From NCBI GenBank assembly GCA_944470555.2, contig OX104127.1, forward strand, positions 46,490,934 to 46,554,933: a stretch of DNA of 64,000 nucleotides. The letters are read 5' to 3'. The notes below the pieces were generated by a model. It saw only the letters and a program-made list of their open reading frames with translations. It was not told the origin of the DNA and did not search any database. Source of the stretch: Heterobilharzia americana (taxonomy: Eukaryota > Platyhelminthes > Trematoda > Strigeidida > Schistosomatidae). This document shows positions 1 to 11,020 of this stretch, one piece after another. Position numbers and translations under genes: made by a program. How positions within the stretch are numbered: the stretch's first letter is position 1; every line of letters starts with the position of its first letter.

Positions 1-1055
1 TTGACTCAGTTCCTTGACCACTCTTGTCAAACAAACCTGCCATAGCTCATACTGAGCCAAAGATTAACAAAGTGTCTGCATTCTTATTTTTCCGAAACGA
101 AACAGTGTACGGTCTATAGAGGGAAGGCTCCACTTCGTTACTTACTGAAGTTGGTGTACCTCAAGGTGCTGTACTTTCTTTTCTGTTTTCGTTTTTTTGT
201 ACGATTTACCTTACTTTGTTGAAACTAGTTTCATTATGCATACTGATGACCTGACGGTATCTATTCCAGTCAACTCTCACTTAGATTGCTCTAAATTAAA
301 TGGATTCTTGTCTATAATTGACCAATAATCTCTCTCAAATGGTTTCAAGTTAAACCCTTCCAAATGTCAGACTGTTAATTTTAGCCTGAGGCGTAAACAG
401 AACTTGTGTGAGCTGCTTAAGTCTCATAGCGCCTGGTGCATCTATGGTTTTTCTGCAGAAAGTAGATAGCTATTTTGGATTGAGTTATACTGCTGATCTT
501 AGTTGGTTGTCTCATATCTTGCTTACCTGTAAAAAAATCTTTATTATATTATTATTATATGGAGAAACTAAAGCTCTATGGCATAACTCAACTTCTACTT
601 TCACAATTTATTAATTCCTGCATTTTACCTAATTTTCTCTATTATTCCCAGTTGGCCTTTCCTGGTCTTCTAAAAAGGACTATCTTATATTGCTTAGGGC
701 TTTGGAAGTCGTCAGCAGGGTGAGTGGTGCGCTTCTGACGCAACTGATTAATATTGTAGTTGACAGACATTTAACTTCTATCAAGCAACCAACTACGGTA
801 ATTTTAACTGACACTGAGCATCCACTTCATTCACTGCTCTCTCTCCCTCTATCTCTCCCTCTCTGGGAGGACAAGAAGAAACTACATAAGACTGACTGTA
901 CGTCGCACAGCTAAGTATAAAAATTTGACTGTACCTTACCTAGCACGCATATTATATGAGGAGAAAAGTGTAAGGACAGAACTCACATGTCAACTTTGTA
1001 ACAGTTAACAATCTCATTTAAATAATTTAACTGACGATGTAAGATGATCTTGTTT
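1..1055 (+). mobile_element. Decayed CR1/Jockey-like non-LTR retrotransposon fragment (RT and C-terminal part)
   Basis: Broken frames read like the C-terminal half of a CR1-type reverse transcriptase. At about 153-179 the translation gives GVPQGAVLS, the usual RT motif before the active site. At about 242-253 it gives TDDL where an (A/G)DD active site is expected. Further on, 600-720 resembles the thumb/C-terminal segment, and 930-1005 matches the tail of a related copy at 45.7-46.7 kb. Frameshifts and stops are frequent, so this is a pseudogene. The left end runs off the window, so the 5' limit is unknown; the 3' limit is approximate. The clade is recognised from motif style only. The pyrimidine-rich stretch near 837-866 lies inside it. 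Confidence 0.7.
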
Positions 1056-1555
1056 TCAATATTCTTTACACTAATTAGATTTTGATGATGGCACAATTCG
1101 AAATGTTATGAAGGAGTATAAACATACATATATTTTCTTGTTGTTGCAGTATATCATGCTCAGAATTGCAAAATGTACCAAAAATTATTTGGAATAAAGG
1201 TAATTATTAATACCATTATTATTGTTATTATCAAAGAAAGAATAACAGCTGGAGCAAGACAAAACAGCTATTGACTAGAATACTTTTTTAAAGAACGGAA
1301 ATGATATGTCCTGGTGAAAATATTAGGAAGGGTTGCAAATCGTTGAAAGATGGAGGTCCAAGGAACAATGCTACCCACAATCATTTTTCAGCAGATGTGG
1401 GAAAACCGAAGTCAGAAAATTAACGGAAAAAGGAGTCTGTAAATGGCTTGTATTCATTAACCTCAATTTTAAAGATGATGCTACCAGAGTTATTCAGAGA
1501 TCGTGAACAATGTCACAAGCTACAAATTTCCTTGCACCCAGGTTAGTTTTAATGC
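1056..1555. other. AT-rich stretch, nothing recognised
   Basis: Low-complexity AT-rich sequence between the CR1-like fragment and the RTE copy. No open frame, RNA gene or repeat pair was recognised. Confidence 0.5.
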
Positions 1556-2748
1556 ACCAAAGGTATATGCAGATTGGGAGAAGGGTTACCTTGTCAAACT
1601 TCTAAAGAAGGGTGACCTAAGTCTTTGCAGGAACTGGCGCGGAATCATGCTACTGTCCACCGAGAGGTAATTTGGCAGTTGCTTCAACAACTATATGAAG
1701 ACGTCACAGGCCAAGTAATTCACAATGAAAAGCTCAGTGATGCTTTTGAAGTGAAGACAGGAAAGAGTAAAATAAGGCTGTCTACTATCACCCATCCTGA
1801 TTGTAGTGGACTGGATCATGCAACAAACAGTGAGGAGCGAGAAGCAGGCATACACTGTCTGAACGATGAAAAGAGCCTAGAAGATTTGGATTTCGCCGAT
1901 GATGATTTATGTCTAATGCCTAAAGCGCACAAACTCAAAGATCTACAGGCGAAAACTAACAAGTTGGCAGAAGAGGCAGGGTAGCGAAGACGGAACATCA
2001 GATGAACGCAAGGAAGATAAAGGTGACGAAGATGCCCAGACAACAACAGCATCAACAACAAGCACCAATCACCATCAGTGGCAGAAATCAAAAGGAAGTT
2101 GCCTCTTTCATCTACCTAGGCAGCATCGTTTCAACTACAGGCGGCACAGATGAGGATGTCAAAACCAGGATCGGAAAAGACAGCAAGAAAAGCCTTCAGT
2201 AATCTGGAATCAGTGTGGAAATCTACTGCACTCAGCACAGAGAACAAGATCCGGATTTTCAACACCAATGTCAGATCAGTGCTGCCATGTGGTTCAGAAA
2301 CTTGGCGCGTCACGAAAAGCACTTCCAACAAACTACAGACATACATCAACAGCTGCCGCCCACACTCACTCGATACTGAAGATCAGATGGCCAGAAAGAA
2401 TAAGCAACAAGGAACTCGCCCTGGCAACCCGCCAACCAAGAACCCATCGCCCAACAAATATGCAGAAGAAAGTGGAGATGAATTGCGTTGGGCATACACT
2501 GAGAAGGCCAATTAGGGACATCATGCGCCAGGCCAGGCCCTCGAGTAGAATCCCAAGGGGAAACGAGTTGGGCATCAGAGGTGAGGGTGACATGGAGGAG
2601 ATGGTGTGTGAGGAAGAAATGAAAGCTTGTGGGCAGTCGTGGAGCCAGGTCCAAAAGACTGCAGAGAACAGAGTGGAATGGAGGCATGCTACTGAAGTCC
2701 TATGTTCCACTAGGAACCCAAGGTACAAATAATAATAATAATAATAAA
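1556..2748 (+). mobile_element. Defective 5'-truncated RTE retrotransposon copy A
   Basis: This aligns by eye to the RT and C-terminal part of the near-complete element at 26518-29732, from about its position 28345 onward. It starts in the segment equivalent to DWKKGYLVKLPKKGDLS and ends in AAT/TAA repeats at about 2727-2747. Two internal deletions are visible. One joins the 'ctgtccacc' segment to 'cgagaggtaatttgg' and removes roughly 210 bp of RT, including motif A. The other removes about 40 bp between two 'ttcaa' repeats. The active-site box reads ADDDL, with an extra aspartate codon, and a stop follows at about 1982. Further frameshifts occur near 2200, 2350 and 2545. It cannot encode a working RT. 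Its last ~680 bp before 2515 are almost identical, lesions included, to the copy at 61.6-63.4 kb. Confidence 0.95.
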
Positions 2749-4188
2749 CAATGTATTAATCAGTCGACTAAAATGTCTACTGAAGAACGCTTCCTATGTT
2801 ACCTCAGAATGTTTAGGTGTATTTTCGCATAACTGCCAAAGCAGAAACGTAAGAAAAACAGAGGGAAGGGTCAAACATATTTTTAATACATTCTGAATAT
2901 TCTAAGATGAAGAGAAATTATTTCTGTGTGCAGCATAATCTGATTATCACAGGAAATCCGGCTGACACTTTTAGTTCCTTTGAGATAATAGAGAACTCAG
3001 TTCTCTTGTATTATATTCGTCATACGCCTTAAGCCTGACTTGCGAGTTCCTTCATTAAATTTATTTGTTTACTCTTTCACTTAGTTACGTTATCTTTTGT
3101 TGAACCAAATTTGTTTGTACAAGCTCTTCTCAACTAACTGAGCTAAACTCTAATAAATTATTTATCATGTCGGTTACTCACCTTAAGTCTTTCAATATTT
3201 CAGTGGCTACGGGTGTCATTTTTTCTTCGAGAGACTTCAATTGCATTATGCAACTAACTGTGACAATTTACTACCATTTACTAATTTTTGTAATGAGAAT
3301 TTTTAATGATTATTATTTTCAATTTTACTATGATTATTTCTGTTCATCTTAACTGCTGACCAATACTGTTTTTTGTCTTTACAGTATTTCAAATTTCTGA
3401 TACTTCAAGTTTTAGGCAGTTGATGAAACTAGACTGAAAAAAGGATTTATTTCATCCTGCTTCAATTATTGTTCCTATCCTTTTCAAATAAGTTCTGTAA
3501 TCTTCACCTATCGTGTGCTGCTATTCAGTAGTAGTAGATACATTCTTATTCAGTTATTTGTTCTTTCAAAACTAGCAGTAGAAATTCTAATATTCTGAAA
3601 AGTTGTTGAGTTTCTGAAAAAAATATAACTATATTTCCCGTACATTTCTGTGGCAATTAGTTTCTTATATTTCATGAAATAATCTGAACTTACATGCAGT
3701 AGAGCCACATGATACATAGATAAATATCTTCAGAGTAATATGGACTGAAATGAAGTTATTGTATATTATTTCACCAAATCTTTATTTCGGTAAGAACGTT
3801 AGTTATTCATCTCTTACCGAACAAGTCGAGTTTACTACATAGAGAAAAACTTTCTATTAAGACAGTCGTTACAATTATTAGACTGATATTATTCTCTATT
3901 TTTCAGTTTTATATCAGTATTTATGCTCTGAATTAGATGTCTTTTCCCACAGAAAGAATTTCCTAGTGTTCTTGAAAAGTAGTTTGATAGAATAACAATA
4001 ACTACTGCAGTGTAAATGGACAAATGCTCTTGACAGATGTATGTGTGAAAGAGAATCATAGAGTATGTCATGTTCCCATTCCTGTATGTGTTACTTACAA
4101 AACTGCAATAACTCTATCCAGACATTAGTACACAAGAAACCAAAATGAAATGAACAGTTTATCAATTTCCCAAACAATAATTCCCGGA
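2749..4188. other. AT-rich anonymous DNA
   Basis: No gene, SINE or paired repeat was recognised. Open frames are short and have no family resemblance. Confidence 0.5.
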
Positions 4189-4679
4189 GGCCTGCTTAGA
4201 CCTCAGGCTACCAAAAATATTTTCCAACGAATATATTTCATCAAATTTTTCACTCTCAGTTTGATTAAATCTTTAAAATATATGTCGTGCAAAGGTATCA
4301 TGTACTCTTGCACATTTTTAAAATGTTTTCAAACTGAAGCTAAGAACAAAACAAAGCAAAAAAGTTATTCCAGATGGAAATAGACATATAAATGCTCAAA
4401 AATATAGCACATTACTGTTTCTGGGATACCTACATCGAATCGCAGATTTTTGTACTGGCTTATTAAACTACCAACGTCAAAATTAAACTCGATTTCTTAT
4501 TTATTCCCGAGTTCAGACCAGAGATTAGTGTAACACCAGCTACCCGTTTCACATTAGTGCCTTTAAAATCATTATTATTAACACTATTTGGAGACCATAA
4601 CTATTTATTTTAAAAATATTGTACTTGTTGAAATATTGCCTGCTGGAAATTCAATACTGTGTCACACTTGCTGTTTGGA
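4189..4679. repeat. Unclassified dispersed repeat, copy 1 (~490 bp)
   Basis: Collinear over its whole length with 48985-49489 in the same orientation. Shared landmarks are 'ggcctgcttaga/c', 'aaatctttaaaatatat', 'gctaagaac(a/g)aaacaaag', 'ttagtgtaacaccagctacc' and 'ctgtttgg' at the right end. A shorter, more diverged third copy lies at about 25666-25830. No retroelement protein or Pol III promoter is seen. It could be a non-autonomous element, a solo LTR or an untranslated part of a larger element. Confidence 0.75.
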
Positions 4680-5984
4680 ATAGAGTGAATAGTATTAACC
4701 CTTTTGTATGGAAAACAAAAACTTGTACTTTCTTTTTGTTCTCAGATTTCTAAGATCTGTTCTGGAGATGAGCTAGGTGAGTTGAAATTTCTACATGCCG
4801 TCACACTGGAGAATGAAAAAATGCACCTGAATTCTCTGACTCTAGCATTAAAGAAAAGACAAATACCAAGGTTATTGACCACTACAAATAAAATCCTTTA
4901 TATCAACCAAGATTTAGACCCGACAATTCACCTGTAATTCAAAAAAGTCTTTCTTAAGTCGCTTGAGTAAGGCGTTTTATCCAACTAGTTTAAGAATCAT
5001 ATTCAGTAGCAGACAACTAATTCATTAATTTATCAAGAACAAAATACCACTTCGTGCATCTATTACTTTATCTGTCCTCATGGAACAACTTACACTGGCT
5101 GTACATAACGTCAAGTTCGTAAGCATATTATAGATCACTGTCCAACTTGGTTATTCAGAAGAGGGAGAAATGCAATATCGGCAGTTCCATTCTGAAACAT
5201 CTCGTCATCTCCTCCTCGTATTTGTTTCAAAGTAACTTGAAGATCTCCTCTCTAAAATTCATTTTGATGATCACTCATCTTTCTGTAATTTACAATATTG
5301 GTGTTTGAAACTGCTTGTGAAAGAAAACGATGATTTACTCACCTACTTTAGTATTTTTAATCACGAATGTGAACGATTCGGTCTGAAATGTATTGCGGGA
5401 GATTAATCTGAATGCTTAATAATCATCTGCAATCTACAGTCACCCATGTTCGCCGATATCAGAATAAGGCTGTAGAACTGTTTAGAACAAAACCCCGTCG
5501 ATTACAATGAATGACATCTGTCTGCAGAATATCAGCGACTGGTCAACCTGCAGTGTGATACGAGTTAGGTCAAATCCGGACCCCAGGGTGGTTCTTAAGT
5601 CTATGCAGTTCTACGAACATCTCATTCTTCCGCACCAACATCTGGTCAGACACCTGATCCTATCTTGTCTTTTCATTGTCCGTGTTACTCCTGCCATACC
5701 AAGTGAAGCTCGGAGAAGACACCTGCATCGTGTTGCCGGGATTGTAGTGCTTGGTGTTTCATGAAATCTTGTCCATATAAACGGCGTTTATGGCGATACT
5801 TTAAACTGTTGATCATTAGAACATCCTTTTCCTGCAACCCACACAACAATGTGAACGAAAATCTAACTCAGGATATCGTTGAAGATCCCATTCTCGATCG
5901 TTAGGTAAATCTGTTGACTCGAAAGGTGCTTTTAATGTCCATGCACCTGGCCACCGAAAGTTAGTCTTTATCTAACTAAACTAT
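4680..5984. other. Anonymous stretch, possibly containing decayed Gypsy gag and a candidate short exon
   Basis: The right part (about 5000-5984) lies directly 5' of the Gypsy protease remnant and has scattered short frames, so it may contain eroded gag or spacer; no zinc knuckle could be recognised. A possible 31-bp exon at 4746-4776 is treated among the findings. Nothing else is supported. Confidence 0.35.
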
Positions 5985-7120
5985 CATCCAGTGAGGTTAC
6001 AGATAGATACAGCATCATATACCACCACTGTCTCCAAAAAGTTGAGGTTGAAGATCGCTGTTCGGGAGACTTTTCGAACTGCCATCAGTGCATAGGGTGG
6101 CCGGTTCTGAAGAACATAAAAGATTTCATGCACCGTTTCTTCCCTAAATACAACTGTAAACGAAGTTTGCTATCTTGCCGATATGGAATTAAATCTCCTG
6201 GGTCTGCATTGGCTCTAGAGTCTAGAATTGTCACAAGTAGGACAAAGTACCATATGTAATCAAATCCAGAGCTCATGGACGCTGAGTGGCATGAGTCAAC
6301 ATTTTCAAATGTCTTCAAGCCTGGTCTTAGCTGTTTTACAGACTCCCAAGTTGCTACATTGGTTTCCCGACGAAATGACTTATGACGCATCCTCCCATAG
6401 TCACTTGTCGATATTGAATTTGCCGGACTGCTTGATAGAAATCATCGTCTAATTTTGGTTGATGCCTACTCAAAATGACCCGAATTCGCCGTCACCAACC
6501 ACCACACGCATCTTACAGGTGCTCATTAACATTTTCTGCTGCCATGGTTTGCCCGAAACTATCGTTTCCGATAACTGTCCGCAGTTCATATCGGCACAGT
6601 CCGAAGATTTTTGCCTCCGACATGCCATATACCACATCCTATCTCTACCACATTATCTAAATTCCGACGCCCAAGCAGAGCGATTTATGGATACATTTGG
6701 GAGGAAAGGGTCGTCTATGAACGTTACCCAAACGTCCATGAGTATTTAGGGGGCAGCACCGACAGACACACTTCCAAATCACCAAAGCCCATCGCAAGAG
6801 CTGAAGGGAAATAGGCTGCGAACGATACACGACGCCTTCGTTCGTAAGCCACCTGTATCTAATTTACCAATTGCTCCGGAATTCTATGAGATTGGGACAC
6901 CAATGTTTACCAGAGACTACGGAGCGGGACAAGATAAGTTAATAGAAGGGTCGAATATAGAGAGACGCGCCAACGCTATGTATGATATTGCAGTTGGATC
7001 GGAGACTTTGATTTGACACAAGAACCAACTACGACGGCATGAATGTCCCATGAAAGACACTACAACCAACCGATTTTCCCTAGATATCCTGCTAGATACA
7101 TTCGGGATGCCAAGCAAAAG
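5985..7120 (+). mobile_element. Ty3/Gypsy LTR-retrotransposon pol remnant (protease and integrase, RT/RNase H deleted)
   Basis: From 5991 the frame reads VRLQIDTAS, a retropepsin active-site context with the aspartate codon at 6006-6008, followed by a segment ending NLLGLHW (to about 6222) typical of the end of Gypsy protease. A short protease-RT linker (about 6290-6375) is then followed almost at once by the integrase core. The first catalytic Asp is at 6461-6463 (context LVDAYSK), the second at 6570-6572 (VSDN.PQF) and the Glu at 6678-6680 (QAERF). The integrase C-terminal GPY/F-like segment spans about 6880-7040 and the frame-end motif (LDILLDTFG) about 7074-7106. The whole RT and RNase H region, normally well over 1 kb, is missing. 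Stops at 6106 and 6476 and frameshifts show it is dead. No LTRs were identified. Confidence 0.85.
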
Positions 7121-8379
7121 AATGTTGACAAAACTACTGCCCTTCCGGCAAACAAGGAAATACTCCCTCTGTGTTGGTCAGACAGGTGCAGGGAAATGAC
7201 AGTTCGTTTCCAGATTGGCCTAAGTAACATTCTTCTAAAAAGAGTAATGATAAAGAAATAGAACACACTAGTGCAGAAATGGACTGATCGTAATGCACTT
7301 TGTGTAAGCTACGACTGCGTATGAAATGACAGACACAGTATTTTTGTTTTTCGATAGCCAGACTAGTTGTATATTTTGAAATATTCTCCTTTTGCTGTCT
7401 GCTTTGGGTCTTAGGTCTTAATCCATGTTCCTACACATTTCATTGTCTTCTGGATTAATTAGTCCGATAGATAATCCTCTAAAAAGTTGTAGAACGTTAT
7501 CGGCTAGCAATTGATATCCGTGCACCGTTGGTGGCTATAGCAGTTTGAAACCATTATAGATGTCTAGTTTTCTAATAGACAGATTTCGTAGTTTCTAGTT
7601 AGTTTATTCAATTTGCTTTATATCTTGAGACACCTTGACGCATCGAATGTTTCATGATGGTTTCAATGTTGATTTCATACTAATTAACCATAAACTTACT
7701 AAAAATTCACAATATACCAAATAGTGTATTTTATTTTTTGTGTTGACATTCCTTAGCTAGGTGTAACTTTGTTGTTACTTTATTATTTACTCAGGAAATC
7801 CGGTGTATGAATATTTGGCGATAAGGTCAGTGACTGCAGTGATGGTTAGTGAGGATTCAAATTCCTAAGGAAGAGTATATGAGTATTGTTACGTATCCGC
7901 CTAGTAGTTCTAACACTGACCTTGCACGTGAATAATTTTACATACGCTTGCCACATCTCATTTTCTCCGTCCGCCCACATGATGCATAATGCAACCTGAC
8001 CCGCCCAAACTCATACAACAGAAAACAAAGTTTTGTGTTCATTATCCGTATATATTTTGGCGATATAAGCCATCTGTAAATACAACTGAATCTATTGTCT
8101 ACAACGCATTACAAATCACAGAATTGAACAACTAGTTTTACGTGTGGAAAATGAGATAATACACGATAAATGATTTCACCTAACAAGCAATTATTGCAGA
8201 ACTACAACATACAGAAATGGGTGAGGGGCCAGTGAAAAGCTATTGAGCCAAGCTATACAATAATTTTATCAAATAATACAAATGAAATACATTTTCGAAA
8301 TCCCAATGTAATGTAGTACTACTTAGCACAATACCAGTATCATGTTTGGAAGTTAAGAGACTTCAGTAGGCATCTGGAA
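7121..8379. other. AT-rich anonymous DNA
   Basis: The first ~150 bp may be the frayed 3' end of the Gypsy remnant. Nothing further was recognised and no LTR-like repeat of another part of the window was seen. Confidence 0.4.
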
Positions 8380-8515
8380 CTGCAAAGGTGAACTACCCGA
8401 TGGCCGCTTGTTCGAATCCGACCGCGGTCCAAATTTTCATTTCGCCTTCAGTCATCACGCGGTATAAATACCAGTCTGTCATACCACGGCTATCTCATAT
8501 AGTCAAAATTACAAA
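8380..8515 (+). repeat. SINE-like repeat fragment, family with copy at 10.85 kb
   Basis: Carries a B-box-like 'ttgttcgaatccgacc' near 8409-8424. Its downstream body ('catttcgccttcagtcat', 'accacggctatctca') matches the body of the copy at 10850-11020. The A-box end is missing or eroded. Confidence 0.5.
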
Positions 8516-9547
8516 ATGGTTATGTAAATGTCAGCTGGGGGATGGAGATGGAATAGTATTCGAAATAAAAAGTTGGGGTTTGAATCCCAAGTTTATTACA
8601 GTTGCAAAATAAAAAACACAAAACGTTACAAGAGTTAGTGGGATTTATGGGTTTATGAACTTACAAACTGAATAGGAACAGTTAACGGGGAACTCACTTT
8701 TAAGTGGATAATTGCTCTAGCAATGTAAAACAGACATTTTTCTGGCATCTTTTTGAAGCCTTTTTTTACCATATCGTAATCAAAATACTCAAACATTTCA
8801 TAAAAACTAATGAGTGTTTCAATTCTCATATCTACATATCAAACCATCCAGTCCATTGTTGGTCAGGATACCTTCAAATAAACTTTGGGTTAATTTTTAG
8901 CTGATGGTAGCTTTTTGTCAAACCACTCAGCCTGAAAATTAAACACTTCATATTCTGATCAGAAAACCAGTCAATGGTAGATCATATCACATAATTTGGG
9001 CTCTGAAGACCATTCGTTAATGTTTTAAATTTTACCTTGAGTAGGTGTGAACACTAATGATCATGTGGGTGTCTACATTCACCTGTACCTGTGGGTGTAT
9101 TTATGGTTGCAGTGTTAGATACAACGATGAGGCATAATTAAATACACACGCAAATAAAAGCAAATTGTACAAAAACAGCGAGTGTCAATTGTATTACTAA
9201 ATTGTTTTGAGTAGCTTGTTCAAACTTGCAATTTTTGGTTGCTGATTTTACTGAATTGACTGGTTTTTCCTGTTTATGTGCTTCTTAAATGGGTCCTAGA
9301 TTACTGCCTTAATTTTGATCTTAGTTGTTCAGCTGTTTCTGGCTGATTGGTGAGTTTAGAGGATGCATTTTGTACCACATACAACTCGAAGGTCTTTGTT
9401 CAACTGACCGATTTTTCTGTTTGTGAAATCATCTTTGTAAATAATAGATGTTATCCAAAATAAGGGTAGTTAATCAAGGTGAATGTCCAGTGGTTTTTAA
9501 ATTTTATTGTAATGTCAAGTAAGCCTGTGAAATGTTTTCGATGGTGT
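8516..9547. other. AT-rich anonymous DNA
   Basis: No supported feature. Confidence 0.5.
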
Positions 9548-9612
9548 TATTTTCTCTGAGCTGGATGGTTTAATCGTGATGCTTTCATTGTCATTCTAGA
9601 CAACAGTACTAG
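9548..9612 (-). repeat. ~60-bp recurrent motif, copy 1
   Basis: On the minus strand this reads '…ttgtctagaatgacaatgaa…' followed by '…cacgattaaaccatccagc'. The same ordered words recur at about 26325-26415 (+), 35970-36030 (+) and 41525-41610 (-). The 41.5 kb copy lies just downstream of a Penelope-like endonuclease remnant, which suggests the motif may derive from a Penelope-like 3' end. Confidence 0.6.
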
Positions 9613-10849
9613 CAAAATCTTCCTCCCTAAGCTACAAATATTCTCTGTCATCTCACAACTGTTTTACCGTGCTGGAACTTTCACTAGCATGAAGTGACTG
9701 ACTGACAAAATCAACGAAAAACCTCGCACACAAGTGCATCGACTCAAATTGCCACGCTTTACAGCAGTACACAAAGAACAGGTGGATAGAAAAAGAGCAA
9801 CAGGACAGTAAACAAAGTAGTATGAGAGAATAAACAATTTGAAGTTCACAGTTAGTGCAAATATTCAAGCTTAAGAAGAGGCCAAACAGTGAATACATCT
9901 ACACCATGGTGACATATTCAGTCATATCACCAACCACTAATTTCTTTCGTATGGTGGACCCCAATCATGTAGTCTAAATCTCATCACACGGCTCGGACCT
10001 ACAGTAAGAAACCTCATGAGCTGGTGCTTCGTCTTTGTTTGGCCACCCTGAACCCTCTTCCAACCTAATTCAATTTCCCCTATTATGGCACGTCAAGGTG
10101 GGTGGTGACTCCGTAGGCGCATGAGGTAGTAATATTCAAAAGAATGCTCAAAACCAAGGAGTAATTATTCAGCAACATGTTCTTCAAGATAGAGAATATC
10201 ATTTCAAGAACAGTTTTTGGATAACTTATTAGGCTGGTTTCAGTTTACCACGCTTAAACTCACATAATGCACATACCATACTGCTTTTTCAACTTGACAA
10301 TAGGGCATATTTGTGTGACATATCGTATGATAGGTAACGAAAAAAAATAAAAAGCAGCACCCAAGATACAATATGATAGTAACATAGTTGATATATCATT
10401 TGTAAAGTGAAATGCCGTCATCTTATTCCGCATAATGTTCATCAGCTGCATGCAATCTGAATAAGTAAGCAAGTAGTCACATCAATTCAACCTTGTGGTT
10501 GTTGAAATTTTTCTATTTCAAGAAGCACTGGGAGCTGGCTTTTAGCGGTTCTCCAGCTTATGTCAATCCGTTATTAAGACGACCTTCAAATAATCACTAA
10601 CAAATTTTGACATACTTTGTGCGAAACATATTAGGATAAATTTATTTATGCCTCAGACGTATTCATATTGAGTCTTGTTTCCTTGTTACTGCCGCTGTTA
10701 TTATCCAACCAATTTGTCATTTTTTTGACATTTTTTCACGTGGTTACGATACCACTCCACATTACGTCTACACGTTTCAATGAACACACTCCATGGGATG
10801 TGAGTCTGAAACAACTAATTGGGATCAACTGTTTTGGATACATAGACCT
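9613..10849. other. Anonymous DNA with a GC-richer patch at ~9910-10130
   Basis: The patch at about 9910-10130 stands out from the AT-rich surroundings and may be an old repeat, but no partner in the window was found. The rest shows nothing. Confidence 0.35.
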
Positions 10850-11020
10850 GGTCAGTGGCTGAGTCTCGTAGTTCGCTTAGCACAGCCCAGAGCAGGCAGT
10901 CAGGAGGCTGCTAGGCTGAAAGCTGCCAAGATCCAGGTTTTCATCTCAGCTTCAGTTATTATGCCACACCAATTGTACCAATCTCTCAAACCGCGGTTAC
11001 CTCAGATACTTCCTTAAACA
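10850..11020 (+). repeat. tRNA-like SINE fragment
   Basis: Begins with an A-box-like 'agtggctgagtctcgtagtt' and has a body matching the repeat at 8380-8515 ('catctcagcttcagttat', 'aaaccgcggttacctca'). The B box is eroded. It is presumably a Pol III-derived short interspersed element; its full boundaries are not clear. Confidence 0.5.

Noticed and set aside
1506..2755. 'aacaatgt' on both sides of RTE copy A as a target-site duplication
   Set aside because: The left occurrence lies about 45 bp outside the recognisable element start and only 8 bp match in AT-rich DNA; chance is likely.
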